DNA of 64,000 nt from Metabacillus indicus LMG 22858 (GTDB lineage: Bacteria > Bacillota > Bacilli > Bacillales > Bacillaceae). Position numbers and translations under genes: made by a program. The stretch covers positions 992,001 to 1,056,000 of the forward strand of contig NZ_JGVU02000002.1 of NCBI RefSeq assembly GCF_000708755.2, read 5' to 3'. This document shows, one piece after another, positions 45,819 to 55,518 of the stretch; within the stretch, counting starts at the first letter, position 1; every line of letters begins with the position of its first letter. The notes below the pieces were generated by a model. It was not told where the DNA came from. It was given only the letters and a program-made list of their open reading frames with translations, and made no database searches.

Positions 45819-46537
45819 TCACTGCCTGCCTCAAACTTGTAGCCGACACCCCAGACCGTCACAATCATCGAGGCAGCATCGGGTGAAACTTTGCTGAGTT
45901 TCTCTCTAAGGCGCTTAACATGTGTATCAACCGTTCTCAAGTCGCCGAAAAACTCATACTGCCATACTTCTTTCAAAAGCTTCTCACGGTCATACACTTT
46001 ATCAGGCGTTTTCGCCAAAAAGTAAAGAAGCTCATATTCTTTCGGCGTTAAGCTGACTTCTTTTCCATCAGCAAGAACGCGGTGGGCATCATGGTCAATG
46101 GAAAGATGCGGGAAGACAATCACGTTTTTGGCCTTTGTCTCTGTTTTAAGGAATGAAGTCGTCGAAGAGCGTCTAAGCAGGGCTTTCACTCTCAAAACAA
46201 CTTCTCTCGGGCTGAAAGGCTTAACGATATAGTCATCTGTGCCGACCTCAAATCCCTGTACCCTGTTCACTTCTTCCCCTTTTGCCGTAAGCATAATGAT
46301 CGGGGTCGCTTTTTTCAGGCGAAGCTGTCTGCACACCTCAATGCCGTCAATGCCCGGCATCATCAAATCAAGCAGAATCAGATCATACTCTTCTGCAAGA
46401 GCCATTTCAAGCGCATCGCTCCCGTTGTCGGCTTCTTCAATCTGATAGTTTTCCCGTTCAAGGTACATCTTCAGCAGTCTTCTGATTCTGTCTTCATCAT
46501 CTACAACAAGTATTTTATAGTTTGGATTGTTTTCCAT
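45815..46537 (-). CDS. resD: Response regulator ResD
   Basis: 240 aa OmpR-family regulator: receiver domain with DDED and [13 protein letters not shown] (phosphorylated Asp near residue 57), Lys in VKPFSPREV, and a C-terminal winged helix ([32 protein letters not shown]). It controls aerobic/anaerobic respiration genes. Start behind AGGAGG. Separated from resC by a terminator and a 230-bp gap, so resDE has its own promoter. Confidence 0.96.
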   Translation of the reverse strand: MENNPNYKILVVDDEDRIRRLLKMYLERENYQIEEADNGSDALEMALAEEYDLILLDLMMPGIDGIEVCRQLRLKKATPIIMLTAKGEEVNRVQGFEVGTDDYIVKPFSPREVVLRVKALLRRSSTTSFLKTETKAKNVIVFPHLSIDHDAHRVLADGKEVSLTPKEYELLYFLAKTPDKVYDREKLLKEVWQYEFFGDLRTVDTHVKRLREKLSKVSPDAASMIVTVWGVGYKFEAGSE

Positions 46538-46555
46538 AGAGGTTCCTCCTGAATT

Positions 46556-46700
46556 AGAAAAGTGTAAGCGGACGTTTAGCTCCGGGAGCCAGATAAGAAA
46601 TCACCTGAAAAGTCCGGTTTTAGACTTTTTAGGGGATTTTGTTCTGGCAGAGGAGCTGGCCGCTGAAGCTAGACACTGAAAAGCGTAAGCGGCCATAAGA
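46556..46700. repeat. Possible palindromic intergenic element between resC and resD
   Basis: GTGTAAGCGGACGTTTAGCT opens and AAAGCGTAAGCGGCC closes the segment, with AGCTCC and GGAGCT halves facing each other, so imperfect long-range pairing is possible. The style (GCGTAAGCGG, GAGGAGCTGGCCGCTGAAGC) resembles a common Bacillus intergenic repeat. No gene here. Confidence 0.4.
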
Positions 46701-46727
46701 ATGATTACTTCCTATTTTACCAAAAAA

Positions 46728-46750
46728 CCTTCACTTTATAGGAGTGAAGG
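46728..46750 (-). terminator. Terminator of resABC
   Basis: An 8-bp stem (CCTTCACT/AGTGAAGG), 7-nt loop, then six T on the minus strand, about 18 bp past the resC stop. Confidence 0.88.
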
Positions 46751-46767
46751 CTCTTTTAAAACGTATT

Positions 46768-47943
46768 TTAAGCGTAAGAATGCAAACCGGCGATGACAAG
46801 GTTCACAAAAATCAAGTTGAACATGATGATAGCAAAACCGATCACAGCAAGCCAGGCCGACTTTTCTCCCTGCCAGCCTTTTGACAGCCGCAGATGGAGG
46901 TATGCTGCATAAAACAGCCAGGTAATCAGTGCCCAGACTTCCTTCGGATCCCAGCCCCAGAAACGTGTCCATGCAATCTGCGCCCAGATCATGGCAAAGA
47001 TCAGCGCGCCTAATGTGAAGACCGGAAATCCGATTGTTACCGAACGGTATCCAATTTCATCAACAAGGTCCAGGTTGACGTTTTTCACGAGCGGCTGCAA
47101 AAAGGCGGAGATCCGCTTTCTTAAAATCAGGCGAAGCGCACCGTAAAGCAGCAATCCTGTTCCAAGCGACCAGAGCACGGTATTCAGTTTTCGTGCTGAA
47201 ATCAGGGCCGGAACTTCAACAGCAGCTTCCATTTTTCCTTCTGTCAGGAGCTCACCTTTATGGGGAACTACAAGAGCAGGAAGGTTATAGACCATTTCCG
47301 CTTGCTGTTCATTTTTATCTGTCCATTGATAGACAGCTTCATAATCCATGATTCTGAATGTGCTTGTTATCGCAATAAACGCAATGGTTGCAACCAGGGC
47401 GTACATCACCGTCTCAAGCCAGAACGTCTTTTTGGATTTAACAGACTGATCAACCGTGCGAAGCAGATAAATAACGCCGGCAATGAAGCTGATGGAGAGG
47501 ATTGCCTGTCCAAGAGCCGCAGTGGTCACATGGATGTGAAGCCAGCTGCTCTGCAAAGCCGGAATCAGCGGAGATATGTCTGTTGGAAACATGCTTGCAT
47601 AGGCAATCAGAAGCAAGGCAACAGGAAGTGTAAACAATCCAAGAACCGATACTTTATAAATAAAATAGAGGACAATAAATGCCAGAACAAGCATCATGCC
47701 GAAAAACGTTGTAAACTCAAAAAGATTGCTGACAGGAGCATGACCGGAAGCCATCCATCTTGTAATAAAATAGCCGGTCTGTGCTGCAAATCCGGCGATT
47801 GTTACCGCAATGCCTGCAGACGCCCATTTTGTAGGCTTTTTATATTCTTTTCTCTTGTCGCGGATTGCTCCTGCAAAAAGAAAGGTTGCAGCCAGGTATA
47901 GAAAGAATGCTGCAAATAGCAAATTACTGCTTAAAGCCGCCAC
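46768..47943 (-). CDS. resC: Cytochrome c biogenesis protein ResC (CcsA-type)
   Basis: 391 aa, about eight membrane segments. The tryptophan-rich haem-handling motif [14 protein letters not shown] near the C-terminus marks the CcsA/ResC family, with conserved His residues in loops ([14 protein letters not shown]). With ResB it exports haem for cytochrome c assembly. GTG start with GAGGAGG at 7 nt; 20 bp after resB. Confidence 0.95.
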   Translation of the reverse strand: MAALSSNLLFAAFFLYLAATFLFAGAIRDKRKEYKKPTKWASAGIAVTIAGFAAQTGYFITRWMASGHAPVSNLFEFTTFFGMMLVLAFIVLYFIYKVSVLGLFTLPVALLLIAYASMFPTDISPLIPALQSSWLHIHVTTAALGQAILSISFIAGVIYLLRTVDQSVKSKKTFWLETVMYALVATIAFIAITSTFRIMDYEAVYQWTDKNEQQAEMVYNLPALVVPHKGELLTEGKMEAAVEVPALISARKLNTVLWSLGTGLLLYGALRLILRKRISAFLQPLVKNVNLDLVDEIGYRSVTIGFPVFTLGALIFAMIWAQIAWTRFWGWDPKEVWALITWLFYAAYLHLRLSKGWQGEKSAWLAVIGFAIIMFNLIFVNLVIAGLHSYA

Positions 47944-47963
47944 ACCTTTTCCTCCTCATCGCT

Positions 47964-49589
47964 TTATTTCTCATCTGACTGGTCAGCCGGCTTTTCAATC
48001 ACTGTTCCTTCAAGCACAGCTTCCATTTCCTTTTTAATGCCGTACCAGTTTTTATTGGTATGGCCTGCAAGGAGAATGGCATCCCCGTTCCGCCTGATCC
48101 AGATGCGGCGGTGATTCCAGTACATGCCCTGAGTGACACCGATCATGAAAATGGCTCCGCCAAGTCCAAGGAACCAGAGGGTATTGTCTTTTCTTACTGT
48201 AAGAGCAGAAAGGTTTTTCGTTTCGACTCCTTCAAACTTCATCTTCATCTGATTATCTTCACTCGGCTCAATCGTCTGCTGAATCGCAACAAAACTCGTC
48301 TCGCCCTCAGGTTTATCAGGAGAAATCATTTTAAAAACAAATGCCGGGTTATCCGGTATTCTTGTTTTCGTTGCCGGCTCTCCCTCGCTGTTGAAATAAA
48401 AATCAGGAAGGTAGCTTGCAACTTCCACTTTATAGCCATTGCCAAGGTCATACTGTTTTTTCGGATCAAGCAGATCTATGGCAAGTTCACCAAAGCTCTC
48501 TTCCGTCTCTTTGTCTATCAGACTGAATTTCATCTTGTTTAATTCGTTCAGTTTGAAATCAACTTGATAAAGAGCATACGAATCATGCTTTAACGGCTGA
48601 TTCACTTTAATCTGCTCATCCTTTATTTTCTCAAGCTCAGGATCTGCGCCAATTAGCGCTTCCCCTTTTCGTTCAAATAAGGTGACGTTTGTCTGATAGT
48701 TTTTGGCTACACTGCCGTCTCCTACTCTAGTAATCGCGTTTTCAAATACTTCATCTTCGCTTTCTTTCTGGTAGGTTTCCATAATGAACTGATCGCTTTT
48801 CAGAAAATACTTGCCGTCTGTTCCGGGGATGACCTTTGTTTCTCCTTCGCGGATCCACAAGACATCATCCACATACATGCCCGGCACAAACCTGAGCATC
48901 GCTCCAAACAAAAAGATGATCAGACCGATGTGGTTGACATAAGGTCCCCATCTGGAAAAACGGTTTTTTTCAGCCAACAGGCTGCCGTTCTCTTCTCTGA
49001 CATGATAGCGTTTTCTCTCAAGCTTTTCTTTCACCATTTTCAGCTGCGCATCTGCGTCAGTGACAGACGGTGTCTCGCTGAACAGGCGCTGTCTTCTCAT
49101 AAAACTTTCATGGCGCGTGACGCCCTGCTTTTTCAGCGCCCTGTAAAGCGGTACAAACCGGTCAAGGCTTGCAATGACAAGCGAAGCCGCCAGCGCCCCG
49201 ATCAGGACGATATACCACCACGAGCTGAAAAGTTCATGAAATCCAAGCTGATAATAAAGCTGGCCAATTACGCCGTATTCTTCCCGGTAGAAATCTTTAG
49301 GCGTCACATTCGGCGGTATGTACATCACTTGAGGAAGAATGGTGCCGATCGCTGACGCTATTAAAATCAGAACGATAATCCAAATCCCGACTTTTACGGA
49401 AGAAAAGAAATTCCAGATCTTGTCGACCGGGGTTCTTTTATAGGTCTGGGACCGTCTTGCACTGCCGTCATACTTCATATCAAGCAGCTTGCTTCCGTTC
49501 TCCTTTTCCTGAATAGGACGGCCGCAGGATTCGCAGAGAACCGTTCCATGCGGATTGCTGTGGCCGCATAAGCATTTCACTTCATTCAT
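47964..49589 (-). CDS. resB: Cytochrome c biogenesis protein ResB
   Basis: 541 aa. An N-terminal zinc-ribbon-like segment (CLCGHSNPHGTVLCESCGRP), three membrane segments near residues 60-85, 115-135 and 205-225, a large extracytoplasmic domain and a C-terminal membrane segment near residue 490. The ATG at 49589 follows GGGGAG; the upstream in-frame extension lies in resA and is rejected. It forms the haem-export complex with ResC. Confidence 0.95.
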   Translation of the reverse strand: MNEVKCLCGHSNPHGTVLCESCGRPIQEKENGSKLLDMKYDGSARRSQTYKRTPVDKIWNFFSSVKVGIWIIVLILIASAIGTILPQVMYIPPNVTPKDFYREEYGVIGQLYYQLGFHELFSSWWYIVLIGALAASLVIASLDRFVPLYRALKKQGVTRHESFMRRQRLFSETPSVTDADAQLKMVKEKLERKRYHVREENGSLLAEKNRFSRWGPYVNHIGLIIFLFGAMLRFVPGMYVDDVLWIREGETKVIPGTDGKYFLKSDQFIMETYQKESEDEVFENAITRVGDGSVAKNYQTNVTLFERKGEALIGADPELEKIKDEQIKVNQPLKHDSYALYQVDFKLNELNKMKFSLIDKETEESFGELAIDLLDPKKQYDLGNGYKVEVASYLPDFYFNSEGEPATKTRIPDNPAFVFKMISPDKPEGETSFVAIQQTIEPSEDNQMKMKFEGVETKNLSALTVRKDNTLWFLGLGGAIFMIGVTQGMYWNHRRIWIRRNGDAILLAGHTNKNWYGIKKEMEAVLEGTVIEKPADQSDEK

Positions 49590-49605
49590 GATGAAAACTC
49601 CCCGT

Positions 49606-50130
49606 TTACGGCTTGATTGATTCCATATAATCCCTGACCATCCGCTCATTCATCTGGCCAGTGATAATTTCTTTCACTACTCCATTTTTGTCAATGAGAA
49701 ATGTAGTCGGAAGCGGGACAACTCCATATGCCTCCAAGACTTGTGAGTCTTTATCAAGGACCACGGGAAAAGATAAATCATATGTTTCCATGAAGCTCTG
49801 CACGGCAACGTTTGACTCTGCGGTGTTCACGGCAAGAATTTCAACGCCCTGGTCTGAATAATAATCATACTGGCTCTGCATATAGGGCATCTCGCGTTTG
49901 CACGGCTCACACCATGTTCCCCAGAAATTCAGAAAAACACCTTTTCCTTTGTAATCAGAAAGCTGGTGCTTTTCCCCTTTCAGGTCTGTTAATACGAAAT
50001 CAGGCGCCTCGCTGCCAACCTTCACCTTTTCTTTGCTTGAGAAAAAATTTGTGTATAACGTATATCCCAGCGCCCCGGCAAGCAGGGCGAGGATAATGGA
50101 TCTCATGATCAGACGTCTTTTTTTCTTCAT
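49606..50130 (-). CDS. resA: Thiol-disulfide oxidoreductase ResA
   Basis: 174 aa. An uncleaved signal anchor (about residues 8-28) and an extracytoplasmic thioredoxin fold with the active site WCEPC near residue 72 and cis-Pro in [11 protein letters not shown]. It reduces haem-site cysteines of apocytochrome c. The ATG at 50130 has GGGAGAG at 7 nt. First gene of resABC. Confidence 0.96.
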   Translation of the reverse strand: MKKKRRLIMRSIILALLAGALGYTLYTNFFSSKEKVKVGSEAPDFVLTDLKGEKHQLSDYKGKGVFLNFWGTWCEPCKREMPYMQSQYDYYSDQGVEILAVNTAESNVAVQSFMETYDLSFPVVLDKDSQVLEAYGVVPLPTTFLIDKNGVVKEIITGQMNERMVRDYMESIKP

Positions 50131-50230
50131 TGAAAACTCTCCCATATCCTCATACATTTCAACTCATTATATCACTGTTTTTTTGGAACATTTTCCTGAT
50201 AATTTGAAGTTTATGTGAAAATTAAGGCGC

Positions 50231-50956
50231 TTACTTTCCGAATTTGGCAAGGGATCTGAGCTGTTTTACCTCATGCGGGGAAAGCTCGCGGGCATCGCCT
50301 GTTTTCAGTCCCTTCAGGTCAAGGAAGCCGTATGTTTCGCGCTTCAGCTTAAGAACCGGGTGACCAATCGCTTCAAACATGCGGCGCACCTGTCTGTTTC
50401 TGCCTTCATGAATCGTCAGTTCCACAATGCTTGTCTGCTTCTTTTTATCAAGAGATACAAACTTCACCTTTGCAGGAGCCGTTTTTCCGTCTTCAAGCAT
50501 AACCCCTTTTTCAAGCGATCTCAGCGTTTCACGCGGAGGAATGCCTTTGATTTTTGCCACATAGGTTTTTTCAACCTCGCTCTTCGGATGCATCATCAAG
50601 TTGGCAAATTCGCCGTCATTTGTCATGATGACAAGGCCGGACGTATCATAATCAAGCCTTCCCACCGGATAGATGCGCTCTTTAATATGCTGGAAGAAAT
50701 CTGTCACCGTTTTTCTTCCTTTATCGTCAGAAGCAGTCGAGACCACTCCGCGCGGTTTGTAAAGAATAAAATACACAGGTTCTTCTTTTTCAACAGGAAT
50801 TCCGGCAACTTCAACACGGTCGTTTCCGGATACTTTTATCCCAAGCTCCCGGACTGTTTTTCCATTCACTGTCACTTTTCCTTCTAATATAAGCTCTTCC
50901 GCTTTCCTTCTTGATGCAAGGCCTGCGTGAGCTATCACTTTTTGCAAACGTTCCAT
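50231..50956 (-). CDS. rluB: 23S rRNA pseudouridine synthase RluB
   Basis: 241 aa. An N-terminal S4-like RNA-binding domain (QKVIAHAGLASRRKAEELI) and the pseudouridine synthase domain with catalytic Asp in GRLDYDTSGLVIMTNDGE and the conserved EGRNRQVRRMFEAIGHPV. ATG at 50956 behind GAGGTG; the GTG three codons earlier lies in that site. Upstream neighbour of resA, as in B. subtilis. Confidence 0.95.
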   Translation of the reverse strand: MERLQKVIAHAGLASRRKAEELILEGKVTVNGKTVRELGIKVSGNDRVEVAGIPVEKEEPVYFILYKPRGVVSTASDDKGRKTVTDFFQHIKERIYPVGRLDYDTSGLVIMTNDGEFANLMMHPKSEVEKTYVAKIKGIPPRETLRSLEKGVMLEDGKTAPAKVKFVSLDKKKQTSIVELTIHEGRNRQVRRMFEAIGHPVLKLKRETYGFLDLKGLKTGDARELSPHEVKQLRSLAKFGK

Positions 50957-51093
50957 TCTTTTCACCTCGTTAACATCTTACTGCTAAAAATTTGATTAGA
51001 CAAGTTTACGTGGCATGCACGAAGCCTTATTATCTCACAAAAATGATGCGCCTGCTCAAAAATCTTCATAACCGCCCATTCAGGCATATAAAA

Positions 51094-51117
51094 AAGCCTT
51101 CCAGGTGAGGAAGACTT
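51094..51117 (-). terminator. Terminator of dacB-spmA-spmB
   Basis: A 9-bp stem (AAGTCTTCC/GGAAGGCTT with one G-U pair), then TTTTATAT on the minus strand, 14 bp past the spmB stop. Confidence 0.9.
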
Positions 51118-51130
51118 GTATTCTCTGCCA

Positions 51131-51658
51131 TTAAAAAGCAAGCATCACAATAAAAATAGCGGCCGCGATTCCAAGCAAGTCTGCGAGAAGCCCCACTTTC
51201 AGCGCATCCCCCATTCTTTTCACACCGACTGCACCGAAATATACCGTCAGGATGTAGAGCGTTGTATCCGTGCTGCCCTGCATGACTGCAGCCAGCCTTC
51301 CGATAAAAGAATCCGGTCCGTAGGCGGCAATCAAATCTGTCGTCATGCCAAGAGCGGCAGTACCTGATATCGGCCGGATAAACGCAAGGGGAACAATTTC
51401 ACTCGGCACACCAATTGCATCCAGTGCAGGTTTCATCATCCCGACGAAAAACTCAAGCGCACCAGATGCGCGAAAAATGGTGATGGCTACAAGCATTCCT
51501 ACTAAATAAGGAATAATGGAAAAGGCAATCTCAATTCCTTCCTTGCCGCCTTCAACAAACGTTTCATAGGTCGGCACTTTCTTAAACGTGCCGTAAAGAA
51601 GAATGAACCCGATCATCAGGGGAATCATCCATAGAGATATGATACTGACAAGCCCCAT
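51131..51658 (-). CDS. spmB: Spore maturation protein B
   Basis: 175 aa, polytopic, with nucleoside-recognition (Gate) type features: EIAFSIIPYLVGMLVAI, and GTAALGMTTDLIAAYGPDS. With SpmA it is needed for core dehydration and spore heat resistance. Start 3 bp past spmA, behind AGGAG. Confidence 0.95.
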   Translation of the reverse strand: MGLVSIISLWMIPLMIGFILLYGTFKKVPTYETFVEGGKEGIEIAFSIIPYLVGMLVAITIFRASGALEFFVGMMKPALDAIGVPSEIVPLAFIRPISGTAALGMTTDLIAAYGPDSFIGRLAAVMQGSTDTTLYILTVYFGAVGVKRMGDALKVGLLADLLGIAAAIFIVMLAF

Positions 51659-51660
51659 CC

Positions 51661-52254
51661 CTATCTCCTCTCCTTCCGCATTCTTCTATGGTAGAAATAG
51701 CGGTCTATCAGAATGGCGCCAATGGCTGAAATGATGGTTGCAAGCAGGGTAGGTCCAACAATATCAGTTGGTGACTTTGACCCGTACGTCATCCTCACCG
51801 CAATGACTGTTGTTGGAATCAGCGTAATACTTGATGTGTTCAGTGCGAGAAACGTAATCATCGACCTGCTTGCATCCGTTTTATTCCCATTCAGCTTTTT
51901 CATCTGTTCCATCGCTTTAATGCCAAGAGGGGTGGCTGCATTGCCAAGTCCGAAAAGGTTCGCCATCATGTTCGACAGAATGTAGCCCATTGCAGGGTGT
52001 TCAGGAGGGATCTCCGGAAAGAGTCTTTTAACAAGCGGCTTAAACAAATTGCTCAATTTTTCAAGAAGTCCTGCTTTTTCCGCCACCTTCATCAGACCAA
52101 GCCAGAACACAAGCACACTGATCAAGCCGATGCTGATCGTAACAGCATCTTTAGCCCCTTTAAAAACCGCAGCATTCACTTCTTCCATCGTGCCGTTCAC
52201 CATGGCAAATACAATTCCGATGACGGTCAGCCCCACCCATATGATGTTAATCAT
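51661..52254 (-). CDS. spmA: Spore maturation protein A
   Basis: 197 aa (B. subtilis 196), polytopic. Gate-domain signature MANLFGLGNAATPLGIKAME and NTSSITLIPTT are visible. The ATG overlaps the last codons and stop of dacB by 8 bp (ATGATTAA), so translation is coupled; a longer upstream reading would run into dacB and is rejected. The operon order is dacB-spmA-spmB. Confidence 0.95.
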   Translation of the reverse strand: MINIIWVGLTVIGIVFAMVNGTMEEVNAAVFKGAKDAVTISIGLISVLVFWLGLMKVAEKAGLLEKLSNLFKPLVKRLFPEIPPEHPAMGYILSNMMANLFGLGNAATPLGIKAMEQMKKLNGNKTDASRSMITFLALNTSSITLIPTTVIAVRMTYGSKSPTDIVGPTLLATIISAIGAILIDRYFYHRRMRKERR

Positions 52255-53407
52255 GTCCGCTGTAGCCCGCTCCGATAAAAAATAGCTTCCGGAATTTTTC
52301 CCAAAGAGGGGCATTCGGTTTGTTTGTCAGGCCATTATCATAGTAAATGGGCACTTCATCGACACGTTCATCTTCTACAATAACGGACATTTTCCCGACG
52401 ACATTCGGAACATCTTCCGGCTTATCCCATTTTTTATCCGGTTTGATGAGCGTGATGTCGATTCTGATTTCATCCTCCTCTTCATCATTCAGCGGATAGT
52501 ACACATCTCTTTTGATGAAAAGACGGTTCTTATAGATCTTCTCCTGAATATCTTTCAGCGTTCCCGACTCTTTCACTTTAAAAAGCTCATAATCTCTGTA
52601 TGCCATATTGAACATGGCAATATGATCATTCCAGTCATCAGAAGCATCAATCGTCACAGCCACAAGGTTCATGCCCTCTTTAGAAGCAGTTGACACAAGC
52701 GTCCGCTTCGCCCGTTTCGTATACCCCGTTTTCCCGCCTGTGCTGTACTCATAAAGACTTGTCAGCAGTTTATTTTTGTTTCTCCAAACACGGTCCCACT
52801 GCTCATTCGGATTGGGAGCACGGTGCACCTTAGTGCCTGATATTTTCTGATACATCGGGTTTTGCATGGCATACCTTGTCAGAATCGCCATATCATAGGC
52901 AGTTGAATAATGGTTTTCATGATCATCCAGACCGTGCGGATTCGCAAACTCCGTGTTCATCATGCCGATTTCCGCCGCCTTCTGGTTCATCATATGGACA
53001 AACCCTTCAACACTTCCTCCGACATGTTCTGCTATTGCGACAGCCGCATCATTTCCGGAACGGAGCATCAGGCCGTACACAAGGTCCTCAAGCTTGATCT
53101 TCTCTCCCTCCTGAAGGTAGACCGCCGACCCTTCAGTATGTATCGCGCGATTGCTGACCGTTGCCTTTTCATCCATCTTTCCGGATTCAATCGCAAGAAT
53201 GGCCGTCATAATTTTAGTAATGCTCGCGATTCTCCGTTTTGTATGGGCGTCTTTTTCAAAAAGGATTCTTCCTGATTCCTGTTCAAGCAGTACAGCACTT
53301 CTTGCACTGACGCCCATCGCATCAGCCTTATGCGGCAGACCCGAAATAAGCAAAAGGCAAACAAGTGCGGTCACTGCGATCTGTTTCCATTGCCGCACAG
53401 CCCCCAC
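52247..53407 (-). CDS. dacB: Sporulation D-alanyl-D-alanine carboxypeptidase DacB
   Basis: 386 aa. A signal peptide ends at ADA (about residue 30). Penicillin-binding motifs SxxK (SITK), SGN (RSGNDAAVAIAE) and KTG (GGKTGYTKRAKRT) are all present. In B. subtilis this PBP5* trims cortex peptides in the mother cell and so sets crosslinking. Two GTG starts (53407 and 53398) are possible; neither has ideal spacing. Confidence 0.95.
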   Translation of the reverse strand: MGAVRQWKQIAVTALVCLLLISGLPHKADAMGVSARSAVLLEQESGRILFEKDAHTKRRIASITKIMTAILAIESGKMDEKATVSNRAIHTEGSAVYLQEGEKIKLEDLVYGLMLRSGNDAAVAIAEHVGGSVEGFVHMMNQKAAEIGMMNTEFANPHGLDDHENHYSTAYDMAILTRYAMQNPMYQKISGTKVHRAPNPNEQWDRVWRNKNKLLTSLYEYSTGGKTGYTKRAKRTLVSTASKEGMNLVAVTIDASDDWNDHIAMFNMAYRDYELFKVKESGTLKDIQEKIYKNRLFIKRDVYYPLNDEEEDEIRIDITLIKPDKKWDKPEDVPNVVGKMSVIVEDERVDEVPIYYDNGLTNKPNAPLWEKFRKLFFIGAGYSGHD

Positions 53408-53507
53408 GTCCTTTGATCGTTTTGTACAAGTTTATGCGGATGGACAAAGGTTATGAAGGAATAATTTTTGCTTTTGGAAAGAAAGTGTCATTTCGGTAGA
53501 GTGGTTG

Positions 53508-53827
53508 CTTACCCTCGCAGATCGTTTTACAGTTTGCGAGGGTACGATTTGTGACTTTGCTTACCCTCGCAAATCGTTTCTCGGTTTCCGAGGGTGCGAT
53601 TCATGAGTTTGCTTACCCTCCCAGATCGTTTTTCGGTTTACGAGGGTACGATTCATGGGTTTGCTTACCCTCCCAGATCGTTTCTCGGTTTACGAGGGTA
53701 CGATTCGAGCCTTTGCTTACCCTCCTAGATCGATTTACAGTTTACGAGGGTACGATTCATTGCTTTGCTTACCCTCCCAGATCGATTTACAGTTTACGAG
53801 GGTACGATTCGTCCGGTTGCTTACCCC
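53508..53827. repeat. Tandem hairpin array T1: six contiguous 52-bp units
   Basis: Six head-to-tail units of exactly 52 bp, plus a partial seventh (CTTACCCC). Unit plan: CTTACCCTC, a GATCG-containing loop, then GAGGGTACGATT and a variable ~9-bp end with TTTG. Arms pair within each unit, perfect in unit 1 (TACCCTCGCA/TGCGAGGGTA). No spacers, so not a CRISPR. It lies between dacB (upstream) and ypuI (downstream end). Confidence 0.93.
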
Positions 53828-53876
53828 AAAATCAAATTCAGGCACGCACTTCGTCACAATTCCGCACAACAAAAAA

Positions 53877-53897
53877 CAGCTGCCCACTGGTCAGCTG
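53877..53897 (-). terminator. Terminator of ypuI
   Basis: Stem CAGCTG/CAGCTG with flanking A-T pair, followed by six T on the minus strand, 10 bp past the ypuI stop. The tandem array T1 lies beyond it. Confidence 0.8.
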
Positions 53898-53906
53898 CTC
53901 ACATCT

Positions 53907-54407
53907 TTATTTAGATTGAATCATTTTTGTGCGGTAATCGGTTTCGTAGTACTCAAGCTCTTCGCGGATCTCCTGAAAGCCGCTTTCAAGCGAAGCAATC
54001 ATCGTTTGAAGAGTTGCCGGTACAGCATGGCGGTATTTGATGGCGTTTTTGCCTGTATAGGCGGACCTGCTGTCTTCATACCACACATCAGTTTTCGGAT
54101 TATAAAACTCTTCAATGCACTGATGATAAATTTTATAAAGCGCCTTTTCGGCAGCAGGCTTTCTGAAAGGCTCGTTCTGAAGCACAATTTTGCACGCTTC
54201 AAGCCCTTCCTCACAGTAGACGGACAGCCTTCTCAGATTGCGGAAAAGATCTTCGTAATACTCCTCTTCTCCTCCCGCTTCCTCGTTTAAAAAGGATGAG
54301 ATTGTCGCATGGTTTAAAAATGTATTCAACTCATTGACGACATTCCCCAAAAAACGTTCTACTTGTTCTGTTTGTGCTTTTACAATGGCATTTCCCACTT
54401 GAGACAC
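53907..54407 (-). CDS. ypuI: YpuI-like protein (DUF3907)
   Basis: 166 aa, soluble, largely helical and acidic (EEAGGEEEYYEDLF). Sequence and position next to scpB/dacB match the YpuI/DUF3907 family, whose function is not known. It starts with MSQVGNAIVKAQTEQVERFL. It lies 15 bp after the 135-aa gene. Confidence 0.85.
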   Translation of the reverse strand: MSQVGNAIVKAQTEQVERFLGNVVNELNTFLNHATISSFLNEEAGGEEEYYEDLFRNLRRLSVYCEEGLEACKIVLQNEPFRKPAAEKALYKIYHQCIEEFYNPKTDVWYEDSRSAYTGKNAIKYRHAVPATLQTMIASLESGFQEIREELEYYETDYRTKMIQSK

Positions 54408-54422
54408 TTCCCTTCCGTTTGT

Positions 54423-54830
54423 TTAGATTTCTTTATGTACAGTCATTTTCAGTTTTTCAGCAGCATCTTTAATACTGATCCTGCCATGCTCTTTAATGTG
54501 AGCCGGAATCTCCAGGGCCTGCTGGAGATTGATTCCATCCAAGTACTTGAGAAAAACATCCTGTTCATTTACATAAAATCGTTTCCGCTTTAAGAGCGAT
54601 TCATTTTGAATAATGCAAATTAACGCCAGTACATCCTTTATTGCCGCATCTTTGAAAAGGCCAGGGTTTTGGCCGGCAAACACCTCTTCAAAGTACCTGA
54701 CATACAGGACGTGAAACGTTTTTTCGGTTTTACCTGTGACAATCGTGATTTCAGAGCGGTTAAAAAAATCCTCGGATGTATTCGGCATCTCTTTTTCTAA
54801 CTCATAGCCTCTGCACATGGTTATGTACAC
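54423..54830 (-). CDS. Conserved hypothetical protein, 135 aa
   Basis: Soluble, no membrane segment. GTG start with AGGAGG at 8 nt gives MYITMCRGYELEKEMPNT. A longer frame begins inside the scpB terminator and is rejected. Central YVRYFEEVFAGQNPGLFKD and a C-terminal ISIKDAAEKLKMTV (possibly a small helix-turn-helix). Family not recognised. Cotranscription with ypuI is likely. Confidence 0.65.
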   Translation of the reverse strand: MYITMCRGYELEKEMPNTSEDFFNRSEITIVTGKTEKTFHVLYVRYFEEVFAGQNPGLFKDAAIKDVLALICIIQNESLLKRKRFYVNEQDVFLKYLDGINLQQALEIPAHIKEHGRISIKDAAEKLKMTVHKEI

Positions 54831-54862
54831 CTGATTGCCCTCCTGATTTAGATTCAAAAAAA

Positions 54863-54886
54863 GGAACAAAGAGTGTCCTTTGTTCC
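54863..54886 (-). terminator. Terminator of scpA-scpB
   Basis: A 9-bp perfect stem (GGAACAAAG/CTTTGTTCC), then seven T on the minus strand, 44 bp past the scpB stop. Confidence 0.9.
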
Positions 54887-54929
54887 GTTGTACCCTATTT
54901 TACCACAGGTTCTGCTTCAATTGTGTAAA

Positions 54930-55514
54930 TTATTTGATTTCTTCAAATGTCTGATTGAAATTTTCAAAAAAGAGATCGGCTTCTTCTCCGAACGCCTCGT
55001 CGTCTTCTTTTTCGGGAAGAGGAGGAAGCTCTTTAATGTTCTTCAGTCCAAAATGCTCGAGAAATTCCTTGGTCGTTCCATAGAGAATGGCCCGTCCTGT
55101 TCCTTCCGCCCGTCCGACTTCTTTCACGAGAACCTTGGCTGTGAGTGTCTGAAGGGGGCGCTCGGATTTGACCCCTCTTATCTCTTCAATTTCCGCTCTA
55201 GTAATCGGCTGTCTGTAGGCTACTATTGCAAGAATTTCAAGGGCTGCCTGCGACAGGGAGCTGTGGTTAGGTGTTTCAACCAGTTTCTTTAAATAAGCTG
55301 CATGCTTTTTTTTCGTTGTCAGCTGATATACACCTGCGACTTCGATCAATTCAATGCCCCGCTGCTTTTTCTTATACTCTTTTTGAAGTTCTTCTATTGC
55401 TTCTGCTACAACCACTTCTTCAATCTCAAGCACGGCTGTGAGCTGTTTTTTTGAAAGCCCCTCATCACCTGCAGCAAACAGCAGGGCTTCCATAATGGAT
55501 TTCCATTTCTCCAA
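54930..55514 (-). CDS. scpB: Segregation and condensation protein B
   Basis: 194 aa with two winged-helix domains and an acidic tail. Conserved: [44 protein letters not shown] and [18 protein letters not shown]. It forms the Smc-ScpAB condensin. The start is TTG at 55514, with GGGGAGGG about 9 nt before it and 4 bp past the scpA stop; the earlier in-frame ATG lies inside scpA. Confidence 0.94.
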   Translation of the reverse strand: MEKWKSIMEALLFAAGDEGLSKKQLTAVLEIEEVVVAEAIEELQKEYKKKQRGIELIEVAGVYQLTTKKKHAAYLKKLVETPNHSSLSQAALEILAIVAYRQPITRAEIEEIRGVKSERPLQTLTAKVLVKEVGRAEGTGRAILYGTTKEFLEHFGLKNIKELPPLPEKEDDEAFGEEADLFFENFNQTFEEIK

Positions 55515-55518
55515 GGCT

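Noticed and set aside
53551-54290. Open frames on the plus strand across array T1 and ypuI
   Set aside because: They repeat the 52-bp unit in translation, lack ribosome sites, and run antisense to ypuI.
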